DNA of 20,468 bases from an uncultured Oscillospiraceae bacterium (GTDB lineage: Bacteria; Bacillota; Clostridia; Oscillospirales; Ruminococcaceae): the NCBI GenBank assembly GCA_910589145.1, contig CAJUSD010000044.1, positions 1 to 20,468 of the forward strand. The letters run 5' to 3'. A program made the position numbers and the translations under genes. Below, in pieces: positions 1 through 8,943 of the stretch. Numbering within the stretch: the first letter of the stretch is position 1; each line of letters begins with the position of its first letter. The notes under the pieces were generated by a model, which did not search any database, was not told where the DNA came from, and was given only the letters and a program-made list of their open reading frames with translations.

Positions 1-121
1 CAAAGCTTTTCATACGGGTTTGGTTTGTGACTGTCTTGGCTTTGTGCCCGCGCCGGAGGTTTCCGCTTCTTTTTTGCAATGATTCTGTAAATTGATTTCT
101 ATGCAAACGCTTTAGATAAGG

Positions 122-2533
122 TCAGTAGGTCAATGCCGGAGTCCAATATTGCTGATGATAAAGATCAGTAAACCGATAAGCCACTTTCACCTTACCCTCT
201 CCAACATCCACATTGCTAATCTCCATGTCCCCGGACACAGTCATGGTCTCACCTAAAAAGTAGCTGTCCTGATAAGTTCCATCGTAAGCATAATAATCAC
301 ATAGAAAATCTAAGGTATCCCCATCCTGAAGCTCCGGCAATCCTTTTGCAGCCGTTTCGGTTTCCCCCTGTATATAATCATAGCGTGCACCTGCAATACG
401 GCCATAAGGGGTTTCATTGTCAAAAACAAGAATCAAATCTACCCTTTCCCCATTCAGCAGGGCAGGCACCCGTCCAGTAATAGAATACTTTTCGCCGTCG
501 TCTACAGTATCAAGGTGGTAATAGGCGACGGGCTGTCCATTAATAGCAAGCCAGGTGCGATCGCTTTCCCCTATTAATGCTCCTGATTCATCAAAATTAA
601 AAATATTATCCAATCCAAGATCAATATACCCCTGACCATCGTCGTAGAAAAGATTCAGTTCCAATCCCTGAACAAGTTCCCATTGCTGGTCGGACAGCTG
701 CAGTTTGGGAATACCGTCCTCGTCAAAATCCCAAACGAGTTTGGTCTCGTCAAATCTGTTTTGTACCAGAAAATCCACTGTTTCCTGTGTATCCAGGCCG
801 CGTCCAGTTAAAAAGCCTATGTTGGAACTGTTTAGACCTGAAATTCCATTTGAATTGCCAGAGAGAAAACTGCCCAAAAGCTGGGCAATGGTTTCTGCAT
901 TCACAAGACTTCCAGAACCACTTCCCAAACTTCCTAAAAGGGAGGGTAAGGGAGACCCTGAGCTGCCAGAGGCAATTTGACCGCCCACCTCTAAACTGGC
1001 AAATTCCTGAATACAACGAGTATATTCCTGATCCATTCCAATTTGTTGATAGGTAGCAACGGCCTGATCGACGGAAGAGACCTTTTTATATGGAAAGTAA
1101 ATAGATATTCCATAACAATTTGTCATATTATCAGAGGTTCGGTTATATTTAACGGTACTGCGGATAGCCTGCGCCAAGGCTTCCCCCTGGGGAACTCCCA
1201 TGTTTTTGGCCAAATGCACCAGATCTACCTGGTCAATCCCAGATGACTTGGCAAATTCTCTGGTATCGCTGCGGGCATTAGATACTGTACGGTATTCCTT
1301 ATCCTGTATCATTTGGCTGATAGATTTAGAGAAGTCTGTAAGCTTTTGTGGAACATCCCTTTCTAATTCTGCCAGGTCTATAACGGATAAAGTTGTCTGC
1401 TGGCCGCGGCAGGTTTTGGCGCAAACATCTATAAAATCGTCTACAATTTGCTTTCCAACTTCAATAGTAGGCTTGGAAGTATCCTTAGAAAATTCGGTAA
1501 GCCAATTCGTATAATACCAGCCCACTCCTGGTTCCGTTTCTTCAGATGCAATCAGGTAATCTGCATATTGGCTTAGGGTGAGGGCGGTTTCCATAGTAGC
1601 CATCAGGCAGGCGTCAAATCCAATAAAATCGAAGGTTATTCCAGCATTTTTGAGGGCTTGGTTAATCCCGTCCAGCCTCATCGAACCGCTGCGGGGGAAT
1701 TTTTCGTCATAGCCGTAGCCGCTGAGAGAACCGCCGCCATGATCCCAGAAAATAAGCTCATTGCGATTGGCTGGAAAATTTTTTGCACACCATTGAATAA
1801 AAGATGTTAAATTTTCCGGTTCTGTCATAGGGGAAGTCCCTGCATTTTCCACTAAGCGTACCAAGTTTCCATCCTTAACCTGGTAAATTTGATTTACATC
1901 TTTGCTGACAACTTGATTGCGCCAGCCTGTACAGCCTCCGGTATATACCAAAACATTCAGATTTTTGCCAATACTGGCCGCTGCCATTTCCTGCAAATCT
2001 GAAGTAGCCATACCGCTGCGGGACTCCAAATCAGTACCGCACATATAAATCATAATAGTAACAGTATCCTTGCCGCCACCCTGGATTCGGGTAAATCTAT
2101 CTCTTGCTGTTGCAGAAACAGAAGTATCCAACTTGCCAAGATTCGCTTCCAAATCCCATCCAGAACTGGTATTGTTATTTCCAGAAAAGCCCGCTAAATT
2201 TCCAAGTATAGTTGTCGGGGAAATTTGTGAAGTGGAAGTTGGAACAGATAAACTATTGGTTTGAGATGAACCTTCCTGATTACCTCCAAACAGAAAGGAA
2301 CCAATCCCCCCACCGCTCAATAGAAACAATAAAAGCAGAATTAAAACAGGGCTTATTTTGCCGGGACGTGTCCGGCTGTGTTCCCCTGAGCGTTCTCCAT
2401 TTGGGGATGTAATAGGTTGGGATTGTTCAGGATTGCCTACAGGACCTGTACCAAGGCCATTTCCACGGCGGTGTACTCCTTTGCTGTTTTCTGTTGTACG
2501 CTTTTCCCTGCTTCTGGGTTTTTTTGGCTCCAT
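122..2533 (-). CDS. Membrane-anchored clostripain-family (C11) cysteine peptidase
   Basis: An 803-residue protein. A basic, low-complexity cytoplasmic N-terminus (about 1-58) is followed by one hydrophobic segment (about 61-83), then a Ser/Thr/Gly-rich spacer. The peptidase core begins near residue 157 (TVTIMIYMCGTDLES). It contains the family His in FWDHGGG (H265) and the Cys in GFDACLM (C309), followed by the IASEETEPGVGW stretch. This His/Cys spacing and these motifs are those of peptidase C11, which cleaves after Arg/Lys. After residue ~530 comes a Gly/Ser-rich linker and a beta-rich C-terminal region of unknown role. The start ATG is preceded by AAGGAG with a good gap. The topology suggests an extracellular, type II-anchored enzyme (inference). 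No clear promoter is visible immediately upstream; a terminator separates it from the nuclease-like gene. No convincing terminator follows it in the 121 bases to the window edge. Confidence 0.9.
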   Translation of the reverse strand: MEPKKPRSREKRTTENSKGVHRRGNGLGTGPVGNPEQSQPITSPNGERSGEHSRTRPGKISPVLILLLLFLLSGGGIGSFLFGGNQEGSSQTNSLSVPTSTSQISPTTILGNLAGFSGNNNTSSGWDLEANLGKLDTSVSATARDRFTRIQGGGKDTVTIMIYMCGTDLESRSGMATSDLQEMAAASIGKNLNVLVYTGGCTGWRNQVVSKDVNQIYQVKDGNLVRLVENAGTSPMTEPENLTSFIQWCAKNFPANRNELIFWDHGGGSLSGYGYDEKFPRSGSMRLDGINQALKNAGITFDFIGFDACLMATMETALTLSQYADYLIASEETEPGVGWYYTNWLTEFSKDTSKPTIEVGKQIVDDFIDVCAKTCRGQQTTLSVIDLAELERDVPQKLTDFSKSISQMIQDKEYRTVSNARSDTREFAKSSGIDQVDLVHLAKNMGVPQGEALAQAIRSTVKYNRTSDNMTNCYGISIYFPYKKVSSVDQAVATYQQIGMDQEYTRCIQEFASLEVGGQIASGSSGSPLPSLLGSLGSGSGSLVNAETIAQLLGSFLSGNSNGISGLNSSNIGFLTGRGLDTQETVDFLVQNRFDETKLVWDFDEDGIPKLQLSDQQWELVQGLELNLFYDDGQGYIDLGLDNIFNFDESGALIGESDRTWLAINGQPVAYYHLDTVDDGEKYSITGRVPALLNGERVDLILVFDNETPYGRIAGARYDYIQGETETAAKGLPELQDGDTLDFLCDYYAYDGTYQDSYFLGETMTVSGDMEISNVDVGEGKVKVAYRFTDLYHQQYWTPALTY

Positions 2534-2576
2534 GCTGCTCTCTCCTTATATAATGTCTATTTAGGGAACGAATGGA

Positions 2577-2602
2577 AGAAAACAGGAAGCATCAGCTTCC
2601 TG
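2577..2602 (-). terminator. Intrinsic terminator after the nuclease-like gene
   Basis: Read on the minus strand, CAGGAAGC and GCTTCCTG form a perfect 8-bp stem with a 4-base loop, followed by TTTTCTT. It lies 35 bases past the stop of the gene at 2638-3600 and before the start of the C11 peptidase. Confidence 0.7.
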
Positions 2603-2637
2603 CATCAGAAGTTTGACGCTTCCCGTGTATATAAAGA

Positions 2638-3600
2638 TTATTGCTCCAGCAATTTAATATATTTTTTCCGTTCCTCTGTTGGGATTCTTAAAGCGGACAT
2701 AGCTTGTTCTGCTGTTAGGTTCATCGTTTCCATCAGCGCCCGCAGGGAAGATAACCTATTTTTTTCTATTCCTTGTTCTATTCCTTGTTCTTTTCCTTTT
2801 TCCCAAATTCCCTGGCTCAAATTACACATTTCAGACACCTCACTTTCAAAAGTATGGGTCATTTTAATATCATAATCATCCTGCAAAATCTGCCGCTTTT
2901 CCTGTACCTCTTTTTCATCGGTAAAGAGTACATCCAGCAGCCTAAGCAATCCATCATAATGGTCAGCTTCCGGTCCGCCAAGGCAAATCATAATAACTGA
3001 CAGCAGATCATAATTCTGGACTTTTTCTTTAACATCTCCTATAATATTTTTTTCAGTCATTTGATAACTGGTAATTGTATTTCTGCGGCTTTTAGGCGGA
3101 TTAATACAAATCCAAACAGAATATACTTTTTTAATCTTCTCATAATGGGAATTTAAAAATTCTCTGCCATATTGAGAGGAAATCAACCGGCTGCAATAGT
3201 ATATTGCACGTTTAGGCAGCGGATACCCTGGGTAAAAGTCAAGCTGTACCTCAATATTAATAATTAGGCATATAACCTCTTTGGAACTAGGTACAATGGC
3301 ATTAAAACGAATATCAAATAAAACGGTACCTTCCTTAAGAGATTTATCCTCTGTATCTGTTCCCTGTATTAATGTACTGTCTTCATCTGGCATAACTGTC
3401 ACTTCGCTAATCTGCGGCTGTCCTTCTATATATTTCTCTGCAATTTCGTCCGCACTACAACCGCAGTATTCCTCCATACAGCTTTTCATAATCCATGCTA
3501 ATATGATCTTTTCTGACAATACACGTTTACAGGCAGCATCATACGCAGCTCTATCATCTGAAGCCCGGTGGCTTTGAGGTTCTGCTGTGTCGGAATTCAT
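2638..3600 (-). CDS. Rpn/PD-(D/E)XK nuclease-family protein
   Basis: A 320-residue protein of the type usually annotated 'Rpn family recombination-promoting nuclease/putative transposase' or PD-(D/E)XK transposase. The nuclease signature is visible as D96 in VLFDIRF and E117-x-Q119 in INIEVQLDF, then a conserved-looking PLPKRAIYYCSRLISSQ stretch. The C-terminus carries a short Gly-Glu-Gln repeat tail (EKGKEQGIEQGIEKN, about residues 266-280), typical of this family, then a helical end. The ATG at 3600 has AGGTG upstream. Known members promote RecA-independent recombination or cut DNA; some clostridial members are simply abundant paralogues. There are no terminal inverted repeats around it, so I do not call an insertion sequence. 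The exact activity is uncertain. Confidence 0.8.
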   Translation of the reverse strand: MNSDTAEPQSHRASDDRAAYDAACKRVLSEKIILAWIMKSCMEEYCGCSADEIAEKYIEGQPQISEVTVMPDEDSTLIQGTDTEDKSLKEGTVLFDIRFNAIVPSSKEVICLIINIEVQLDFYPGYPLPKRAIYYCSRLISSQYGREFLNSHYEKIKKVYSVWICINPPKSRRNTITSYQMTEKNIIGDVKEKVQNYDLLSVIMICLGGPEADHYDGLLRLLDVLFTDEKEVQEKRQILQDDYDIKMTHTFESEVSEMCNLSQGIWEKGKEQGIEQGIEKNRLSSLRALMETMNLTAEQAMSALRIPTEERKKYIKLLEQ

Positions 3601-3623
3601 TTTAACACCTGCCTTTTTCTTTT

Positions 3624-3652
3624 ATTTTACCATAGCTTTTATACAGCGTCTA
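3624..3652 (-). promoter_or_regulatory. Sigma-A promoter of the nuclease-like gene
   Basis: On the minus strand TAGACG, a 17-base spacer, then TAAAAT, 23 bases before the ATG at 3600. Just upstream of the -35 lie two CGTTAA copies 5 bases apart (3658-3674), a possible operator or chance. Confidence 0.45.
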
Positions 3653-3660
3653 CCTTTTTA

Positions 3661-4060
3661 ACGTAAACTTAACGGAAAAACTGATAAAGTTCGTCCTCAT
3701 AAATAAAGCTGCTCAAGTATTTTTGAAGCTGAAAACTTGGCTGTTATATTGGCTTTAACGGGTCAACTTCTTCGTCTAAAATTTGTAATTTGCTGGGTAA
3801 ATTTCCCTTACCATGTTTTATGAAAACTAGATGTGTTTCCCCCCACTAAGAAATTTTGCTTTTGCAAACTGGCTTTTTATGATACCCTTTTCTTCCTTAG
3901 AGATGCCCTTCTACCCCGCTCTGTTCCTGCAGGGGGATTCGCGTCTAGCGGTCAGGGAACTTTTTAGCAAAATTCCTTGATCCTTCAAACCTTTTCCATC
4001 CGCTTTTTGGTGATTCTTCATCTATGCTTTTTCCACAGACGAAATCCATCCAATCCACAG
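3661..4060. other. Gene-free stretch, nothing recognised
   Basis: About 400 bases between the nuclease-like gene and the pectin operon. Both strands are broken by stops in every frame. I saw no ribosome binding site with a start and no tRNA-like fold. A short TTTGC/GCAAA hairpin lies near 3855. The minus strand has fragments that could be decayed coding sequence, but I could not match them to a family. Confidence 0.4.
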
Positions 4061-4106
4061 ATAAAAGGAACACAATACATTTCCCATTGTATTGTGTTCC
4101 TTTTAT
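4061..4106 (-). terminator. Strong 19-bp hairpin terminator of the pectin operon
   Basis: Positions 4061-4079 pair perfectly with 4088-4106, with an 8-base loop. The stem is flanked by A-rich and T-rich ends, so it can act in both directions. It sits 15 bases past the stop of the oligogalacturonate lyase gene. Confidence 0.85.
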
Positions 4107-4121
4107 TAGACCCGTTAACTG

Positions 4122-5270
4122 TTATCCCTTAAATTCCGTCAGCCAACAAAAATGCACATTACTCTGTCCGCCCCGATCTGTTCCAAAGATAACCGCCTTA
4201 TCGTCAGGCGTAAAGATAGGATGCGGATGGGAATGTTGTGTTTTCCATGATGTATCATGGACACACAGAATCTGCTGTCTGGCGAAGCCATCTTCATACT
4301 TAACCATCGCCATATACCTTCCGCCGTCCTTTGGCCCATTGACCATATATGCTCCATCTGAAATCCCATAGGTTTCTGTTGAGTTTACCTGAACATGCAT
4401 AGGTTTATCCCCTGGAAGGTATTCAAACCTTCTCATTCCAGTTCCGTCCGGGCGGATAAACAAATCAGCACAATGCCAGGGAGAGCCAACGCTGTCCCTT
4501 CGTCCATACTGTGTAATAATATTTCCCTTTTTAGAGAAAATTTCATGTCCTGCCCGTTCCAAATACTTTTCAGTTTGGACGATTGGCCAAACCTCCATGG
4601 TGGCTGCATTGATAACCCAGGTTCTCTGTACCAGGTGCCAATACCCCTCGTGGTTAAAAACAACAATATTGCTATCAGTAGGACTGGTAATAACATGGCT
4701 GATCCATTCATGTTCTCCCCATAAAGCCCGCGCCCCTCCATTAAGTACATCCACACGCATAACTACACTGGCAGGATGGCGGAACAGCGTTTCACTCATT
4801 GAAGAATAAAGCTTCCCTGTTACTGTGCTTAGAGCCAGTTCTTCACTATAATTTAAATCCACATACTGTCCATCTGAGGTAATGCACAATGCCCCAGGGC
4901 CAAAACCAGCGGGAAGTTGGTAATGTTCTTTTGTTTCAAAGGTTTTACAGTTTACAGATTTCAAAGTATGGTCGTTCCAATAATAAGCGATTTCGCGGTT
5001 GGCGTCCAAAAGGGCGGTTTGAAAATAAAGTTTTGTTTCCTCTGTAAGCTGTAGCATATTCCCGGTAGCAGTTTCCATATAGTAAAGCTGCCAGGAACCA
5101 GTTCGGTCAGAGGCAGTCAAAAGATGCGTTCCGTCCGCAGAAAATAGCGGCTGGGTAAAGTAAGGATGTACTGTATTTCCAACATTATCGCTTAACCGAA
5201 TTACCTCTACCCCAGTATATTCATCCTTATATTGATAGGGATTTCCTTTTATTTCCTGTCCAATTGCCAT
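4122..5270 (-). CDS. ogl: Oligogalacturonate lyase (PL22)
   Basis: A 382-residue protein without a signal peptide, so cytoplasmic. It resembles PL22 oligogalacturonate lyases, seven-bladed beta-propellers that beta-eliminate short oligogalacturonides to unsaturated uronates and need Mn2+. The metal-site pattern is intact: H292 (MHVQ), then Q345, H348 and H350 in QHSHPHP, with the same Q-x2-H-x-H spacing as characterised members. H242 in RAGHE fits the catalytic base. Propeller-like repeats are visible (LFSADGTHLL, ITSDGQY, FTPDDKAV). The ATG has AGAGGG upstream. It follows the GH28 gene by 22 bases, so the two are one operon acting on pectin fragments. The length fits the family. No uptake system or downstream uronate pathway gene is in this window. 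Confidence 0.92.
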   Translation of the reverse strand: MAIGQEIKGNPYQYKDEYTGVEVIRLSDNVGNTVHPYFTQPLFSADGTHLLTASDRTGSWQLYYMETATGNMLQLTEETKLYFQTALLDANREIAYYWNDHTLKSVNCKTFETKEHYQLPAGFGPGALCITSDGQYVDLNYSEELALSTVTGKLYSSMSETLFRHPASVVMRVDVLNGGARALWGEHEWISHVITSPTDSNIVVFNHEGYWHLVQRTWVINAATMEVWPIVQTEKYLERAGHEIFSKKGNIITQYGRRDSVGSPWHCADLFIRPDGTGMRRFEYLPGDKPMHVQVNSTETYGISDGAYMVNGPKDGGRYMAMVKYEDGFARQQILCVHDTSWKTQHSHPHPIFTPDDKAVIFGTDRGGQSNVHFCWLTEFKG

Positions 5271-5292
5271 GATTTTCCCTCTTTTCTTACTA

Positions 5293-6777
5293 TTAATCTG
5301 TTTCTTTTAGATGGACATTTCTCAGTTTTATGTTGGGATTGCTTCTCTCTAGCAGTTCCTTGGTATTTTCAATGGAACTGTCGGCTAGTTCTATATCTTT
5401 ACAATCCTCGACTTTCATTGCAGGAAGCCCACCCTCAGCCGGGCCGCCCCGAACCCCTTCCATCTGCACATCCCGGCAGCCGCAAAGTTCCGCCAGATGA
5501 GCCCACGCTTCTTGTCGGGGGCTTTTCTCATACCGTATCTTCCAATTTTTAATGGATAAACTGTCAACGTTATAGGCATAAAGTGCAGGGATTGAATGAG
5601 GGTAAACGTTGCGTTCCGAAGGCTGTTCGTCAAAGAATCCAGTAGGCTGGGTTCCCTGCCGGCAGAATTTCATGAAGATATCCTTAAACAGAATATTTTC
5701 AATTACACCCCCATCTCTTCCACAGAGGAACAAACCTGCCTCGCAATCCAGCATTACATCAGAAACAGAGATATTGCGAATTGTACCGGGAATATTGTCC
5801 TTCCCTTTCCGGCGGCAGGCCGAAAGAAAAATTGGTTCTCCCTTACCCCACCATCCTGGAGTATGGGGACGGCTTGGCGCATCAGCATATCGTTTCACAC
5901 TGCCTGTTAAGTGGCTGATTTGGATATTTTCCAAAGTTGCGCCGTCACGTACCCATATCCCCACAGCGCGGGAGCAGTCTTCAATAATGCAATTAGAAAA
6001 AACAATATTTTTAATATCTCCATGGGTTTCAGTACCAATTTTCAAAGCGGAATCTCTGGAATGTAAGGTACATCCCGTTATAACAATATTTTGGCAGGGG
6101 CCAAACCTTTGAGCCATTTCTTTTGTGGACTTTACAACTATTGCATCGTCTCCGGTTTTAATTATACAGTTGGAAATTATGACATCCTGACAGCAGTCAG
6201 GATCAATGCCGTCTGTATTAGGGCCGCGGGTATTATTGAAAATTTTGATTCCATCTACCCGGACGCGGCGGCAGCCTGCCAGATGAAGGGTCCACATAGA
6301 GGAGTCGGCAAAGGTCACATCTCTTACCAGAAAGTCCTCCACATCCACAAACAAGGTCATACGTGGCCGGAAGCCCTCAAACATCAGCGGGGATTCCTGA
6401 AAACCTCCGTCTAAACCATCATCATACATAACCTTATAACCTTGCCCGTCAATTTTCCCAAATCCTGTCAAGGCAATATTTTTAGCTCCGTTAGCTCCTA
6501 AAAAATATCCTGCTCCTGAATTTTTTTCTTCTACTATTCCCGGATGGGTATGGATGTCCTCCGGGTTCAGGCTAACAATCAGCCTGCTTCCCAATTCCAG
6601 ATGAAGGTCAACGTTGCTTTTTAATTCAATACTCCCGCAGAAGTAATCTCCCGCTGGCACAACTACCCGGCCTCCGCCAGAACTGCTGCATTTATCTATG
6701 GCAGACTGGATCGCTGGGGCGGCGTTGGTTTTCCCGTCCGGCACAGCGCCAAAATCAATTGCATTCCATTGCGGCAT
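5293..6777 (-). CDS. GH28-family glycosidase (polygalacturonase-like), cytoplasmic
   Basis: A 494-residue right-handed beta-helix protein, beginning WNAIDFGAVPDGKTNAAPAIQ, the usual start of pectate-lyase-like superfamily enzymes. The GH28 acids are present: NTDGID (187-192, D189) and GDD (209-211). The usual GHG histidine and RIK motifs are not seen: that stretch reads SRDSALKIGTETHGD (about 240-254), then AVGIWVRDG. This suggests a divergent subgroup, possibly with a different pectic linkage. There is no signal peptide, so it probably acts on imported oligosaccharides. I chose ATG 6777, which has AGGAGG 8-10 bases upstream; an in-frame TTG at 6798 overlaps that site and is rejected. It is the first gene of a two-gene unit with the PL22 lyase. 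Confidence 0.88.
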   Translation of the reverse strand: MPQWNAIDFGAVPDGKTNAAPAIQSAIDKCSSSGGGRVVVPAGDYFCGSIELKSNVDLHLELGSRLIVSLNPEDIHTHPGIVEEKNSGAGYFLGANGAKNIALTGFGKIDGQGYKVMYDDGLDGGFQESPLMFEGFRPRMTLFVDVEDFLVRDVTFADSSMWTLHLAGCRRVRVDGIKIFNNTRGPNTDGIDPDCCQDVIISNCIIKTGDDAIVVKSTKEMAQRFGPCQNIVITGCTLHSRDSALKIGTETHGDIKNIVFSNCIIEDCSRAVGIWVRDGATLENIQISHLTGSVKRYADAPSRPHTPGWWGKGEPIFLSACRRKGKDNIPGTIRNISVSDVMLDCEAGLFLCGRDGGVIENILFKDIFMKFCRQGTQPTGFFDEQPSERNVYPHSIPALYAYNVDSLSIKNWKIRYEKSPRQEAWAHLAELCGCRDVQMEGVRGGPAEGGLPAMKVEDCKDIELADSSIENTKELLERSNPNIKLRNVHLKETD

Positions 6778-6806
6778 TGGTTTTCCTCCTCCTTTCAAGT
6801 ACTTTC

Positions 6807-6834
6807 ATTATACGGCTTATCGAAGGGGATACAA
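6807..6834 (-). promoter_or_regulatory. Promoter of the GH28-PL22 operon
   Basis: On the minus strand TTGTAT, 16 bases, TATAAT, ending 30 bases before the GH28 ATG. No convincing catabolite-control (cre) box was found near it. Confidence 0.6.
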
Positions 6835-6900
6835 TAAAGTTTTTTGATATCTTTGTATAAATTTTCACGGCATTCCCTAACCGTGTTAATGAATCCCTCT

Positions 6901-6936
6901 TAAATTCTTTGAAAATCTTACGATAAAGTTTATAGA
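6901..6936 (+). promoter_or_regulatory. Promoter before the 273-residue protein (sigma-A, or SigD-like)
   Basis: Two readings overlap. Sigma-A: TTGAAA (6909-6914), 16 bases, TATAGA (6931-6936). SigD/sigma-28: TAAA (6901-6904), 15 bases, then ACGATAA (6920-6926), close to the flagellar consensus TAAA-N15-GCCGATAT. The sequence alone cannot decide between them. Confidence 0.45.
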
Positions 6937-6978
6937 AAGATTGGTTGTTCTCAAAATGGGAAAGGGGAGAAAATTGGT

Positions 6979-7800
6979 ATGAACATGATACAACCTACAT
7001 ACACATCCAAATCCAGCAAAATTCAGGGCACCGGAACAGAGTCTTTCAAAAGCAGCGATTCCAAAGCAGATGCTGTCCAGGAAAAGGCAGCAGTAAAAAT
7101 ATCAGATTCTTTCAAAGTTAAGAATACCAGCCGTTTGCCGGATCAAGTATTTAGACGAATCCGGCGTATGGCACAGGTAGATGCAGAGGACGGAAACTAT
7201 AAGGAAATAGATTTTCAGGCATTTAGCAGCGAGTATAAAAAGGAAACCGTTTCCCCAAACCGTTCCCAGCTTATGAAGCTGTTGGAGCCTCTGACAATGC
7301 TGGATGCAGGCAAATCAGAGGACATCGATAAAAGCGGCAAAAAGGTCAAAAGCTATATGGAGATGGCACTTGAAGCTATGCTTTCCCCCAAAAAGAAACC
7401 CCGGCCTGATGCAGAAACCAAGGCCGATCCTTTTCAAAGCGCGATGAATGCCCTTTATCCGGGGATGGATATTACATATTTAGACCCTATATTCCCCTTT
7501 GAACTGAAAGAAAATGAAAAGCTTTTCCAAATGGGGGATTACATAATACGTTATTCAGCAGGATCGACCCTTGGGGCCAGTTTGGATGTCTATAATCAAA
7601 ATGGGGAAAAGGTACTTTCCTATAATCCGTTGGAAATGAAATGGAGTTCCTATCCAACAGAGGCCGAAAATAAAATGCAGAAAGAGCTTGAATCTGTATA
7701 TGATGACGCCTATTATACTGCCCGTGCTGAGATAGAATCCCAGAAGGCAGCAGAAGTTTTCGAAACCGCCGCAGAACCAATATTCAGTGTAAGGGTATAA
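6979..7800 (+). CDS. Hypothetical soluble protein, function unknown
   Basis: A 273-residue protein that I do not recognise. The first ~45 residues are Ser/Lys/Thr-rich and probably disordered. The middle has two charged helical parts (VFRRIRRMAQVDAEDG and SQLMKLLEPLTMLD) and a KKKPRP basic patch. The C-terminal half reads as a small beta-domain (DYIIRYSAGSTLGASLDVYNQNGEKVLSYNP) followed by a long helix (ENKMQKELESVYDDAYYTARAEIESQKA). There is no signal peptide or membrane segment. The start is set by AAGGGGAG about 10 bases before ATG 6979; a second ATG two codons on is possible. It stands alone, divergent from the pectin operon and convergent with the DUF4179 gene. The possible SigD promoter hints at a motility link, but the protein itself gives no support for that. 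Confidence 0.75.
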   Translation: MNMIQPTYTSKSSKIQGTGTESFKSSDSKADAVQEKAAVKISDSFKVKNTSRLPDQVFRRIRRMAQVDAEDGNYKEIDFQAFSSEYKKETVSPNRSQLMKLLEPLTMLDAGKSEDIDKSGKKVKSYMEMALEAMLSPKKKPRPDAETKADPFQSAMNALYPGMDITYLDPIFPFELKENEKLFQMGDYIIRYSAGSTLGASLDVYNQNGEKVLSYNPLEMKWSSYPTEAENKMQKELESVYDDAYYTARAEIESQKAAEVFETAAEPIFSVRV

Positions 7801-7825
7801 TAGTTGTGTATAAGTTTGCATATAA

Positions 7826-7861
7826 AGCAGAAAAGCAGCCTATACTGGCTGCTTTTCTGCT
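7826..7861. terminator. Bidirectional terminator
   Basis: A perfect 15-bp stem (7826-7840 with 7847-7861) with a 6-base loop, between two convergent genes (stops at 7800 and 7882). The T-runs on both sides are short and broken, so strength is uncertain. Confidence 0.7.
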
Positions 7862-7881
7862 GATTTATGACTTTTTATCTA

Positions 7882-8943
7882 CTATTTGATGGAAACAGGA
7901 ATAGAAAACACTTTGGTTTCCCCATTGTCCTCCACGGATATCTGTATTTCAGTGAGCTTCTTCAAGTCGATTAACTTCCGGTAGCTGCGGTTCACCTGCA
8001 TATTCAGCATTTCTCCTCCCACGCCAGAGGTCAGCCGGTCTTCATCGTCAATATAACTGCCATCCGCAAAGCAAAACCGAATATTCATATCCATCAGCCT
8101 GCTGTCCTGGTATTCCTGATTCGCTATTGCCTCCATCGAGCGGGAGCATTTCAGATGGACAGAAATCGGAGAAACCCGTATTTTTTGAATAGTAATAGCC
8201 CCGTCTGCCCAGGGCCTGATGGTTTCCTTAATCGGAATTAAAACCGAGGTATCGCTGTAATTCATGGGGAATTCAAAGCTCCACGGCCCTTCTGCAATGA
8301 TAGAAACCTTATCGGGATCTTCATCATAGTTTATTAAAGTATCCATGGAAAAAATAACATTTTGCCCGGTCAGCTCCTTCCATCCATTCATATTCAGACA
8401 GAAGTGCAGGGTATTCCCTTCCTTGGAAATCAGCTCCGAATGATACCCATATGCGCCGGACTTTTCCGGCATCAAATTCTGGTTTTCAAAGAGGTAGAAA
8501 TCATTCTCCGGGAACTCCTGCCCCTCGGGAAGCAGCACATCATAGAGCAGATATGCAGCATTGCTGCCCCCAACAACCCCCTGAAGGGTTACAGTTACAT
8601 CCTGGGCGGTCTGGCTCAAATTCAGGGGATGGCCCGAAATCCCTAGGGCCTCAATCTGTTCCTGGGAAGGGCCTCCCATCCATCTGGCAAAGGAATCCCC
8701 CAAGGAAAACCGTTCTGCTGCAAACACGCTTGCCCCAGTAATAACTAAAGCCGCAGCAGCCATAGCAAAAAGTTTCCTGGCTTTCGGCCATCTACGACCT
8801 GTATGGACAGGGGAAGCCTCCTCTTGAATCCGGGACATTACGCCTTTTAAAATTCTCTCCTGTTCCTCTTTGGAAAGTACCTCTGAATTTTTCATGATCT
8901 CCTGATCCTTATATTCACCTATAAAGTCTGTAATCTGTTTCAT
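7882..8943 (-). CDS. DUF4179-type membrane anti-sigma factor
   Basis: A 353-residue protein. The cytoplasmic N-terminus (1-56) has a helical SKEEQERILKGVMSRIQEE stretch typical of anti-sigma partners. One membrane segment follows (about 57-76, KLFAMAAAALVITGASVFAA). The large outer part is beta-rich and begins with ERFSLGDSFARWMGG. This architecture is that of the DUF4179 proteins encoded next to ECF sigma genes. Its ATG overlaps the TGA of the sigma gene by four bases (ATGA), so translation is probably coupled. The family is thought to hold the sigma factor at the membrane until a signal arrives; the signal here is unknown. No zinc-finger H-x3-C-x2-C motif is present, unlike the second anti-sigma in this window. 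Confidence 0.82.
   Translation of the reverse strand: MKQITDFIGEYKDQEIMKNSEVLSKEEQERILKGVMSRIQEEASPVHTGRRWPKARKLFAMAAAALVITGASVFAAERFSLGDSFARWMGGPSQEQIEALGISGHPLNLSQTAQDVTVTLQGVVGGSNAAYLLYDVLLPEGQEFPENDFYLFENQNLMPEKSGAYGYHSELISKEGNTLHFCLNMNGWKELTGQNVIFSMDTLINYDEDPDKVSIIAEGPWSFEFPMNYSDTSVLIPIKETIRPWADGAITIQKIRVSPISVHLKCSRSMEAIANQEYQDSRLMDMNIRFCFADGSYIDDEDRLTSGVGGEMLNMQVNRSYRKLIDLKKLTEIQISVEDNGETKVFSIPVSIK

Noticed and set aside
1..121. Possible end of another gene with a terminator (GCCGGA/TCCG before six T near 53-76)
   Set aside because: The stem is short and imperfect and no coding frame with a recognisable product reaches it.
2638..3600. Insertion sequence call for the Rpn/PD-(D/E)XK gene
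   Set aside because: No terminal inverted repeats or target duplications are visible; the family name 'transposase' does not make it a mobile element.
4061..4106. Inverted repeat considered as an insertion-sequence end or operator
   Set aside because: Its position 15 bases after a stop codon, short loop and T-rich flank fit a terminator. No second copy was seen in the window.
5609..6112. A 167-codon plus-strand open frame
   Set aside because: It lies opposite the GH28 gene, whose NTD and GDD motifs settle the coding strand.
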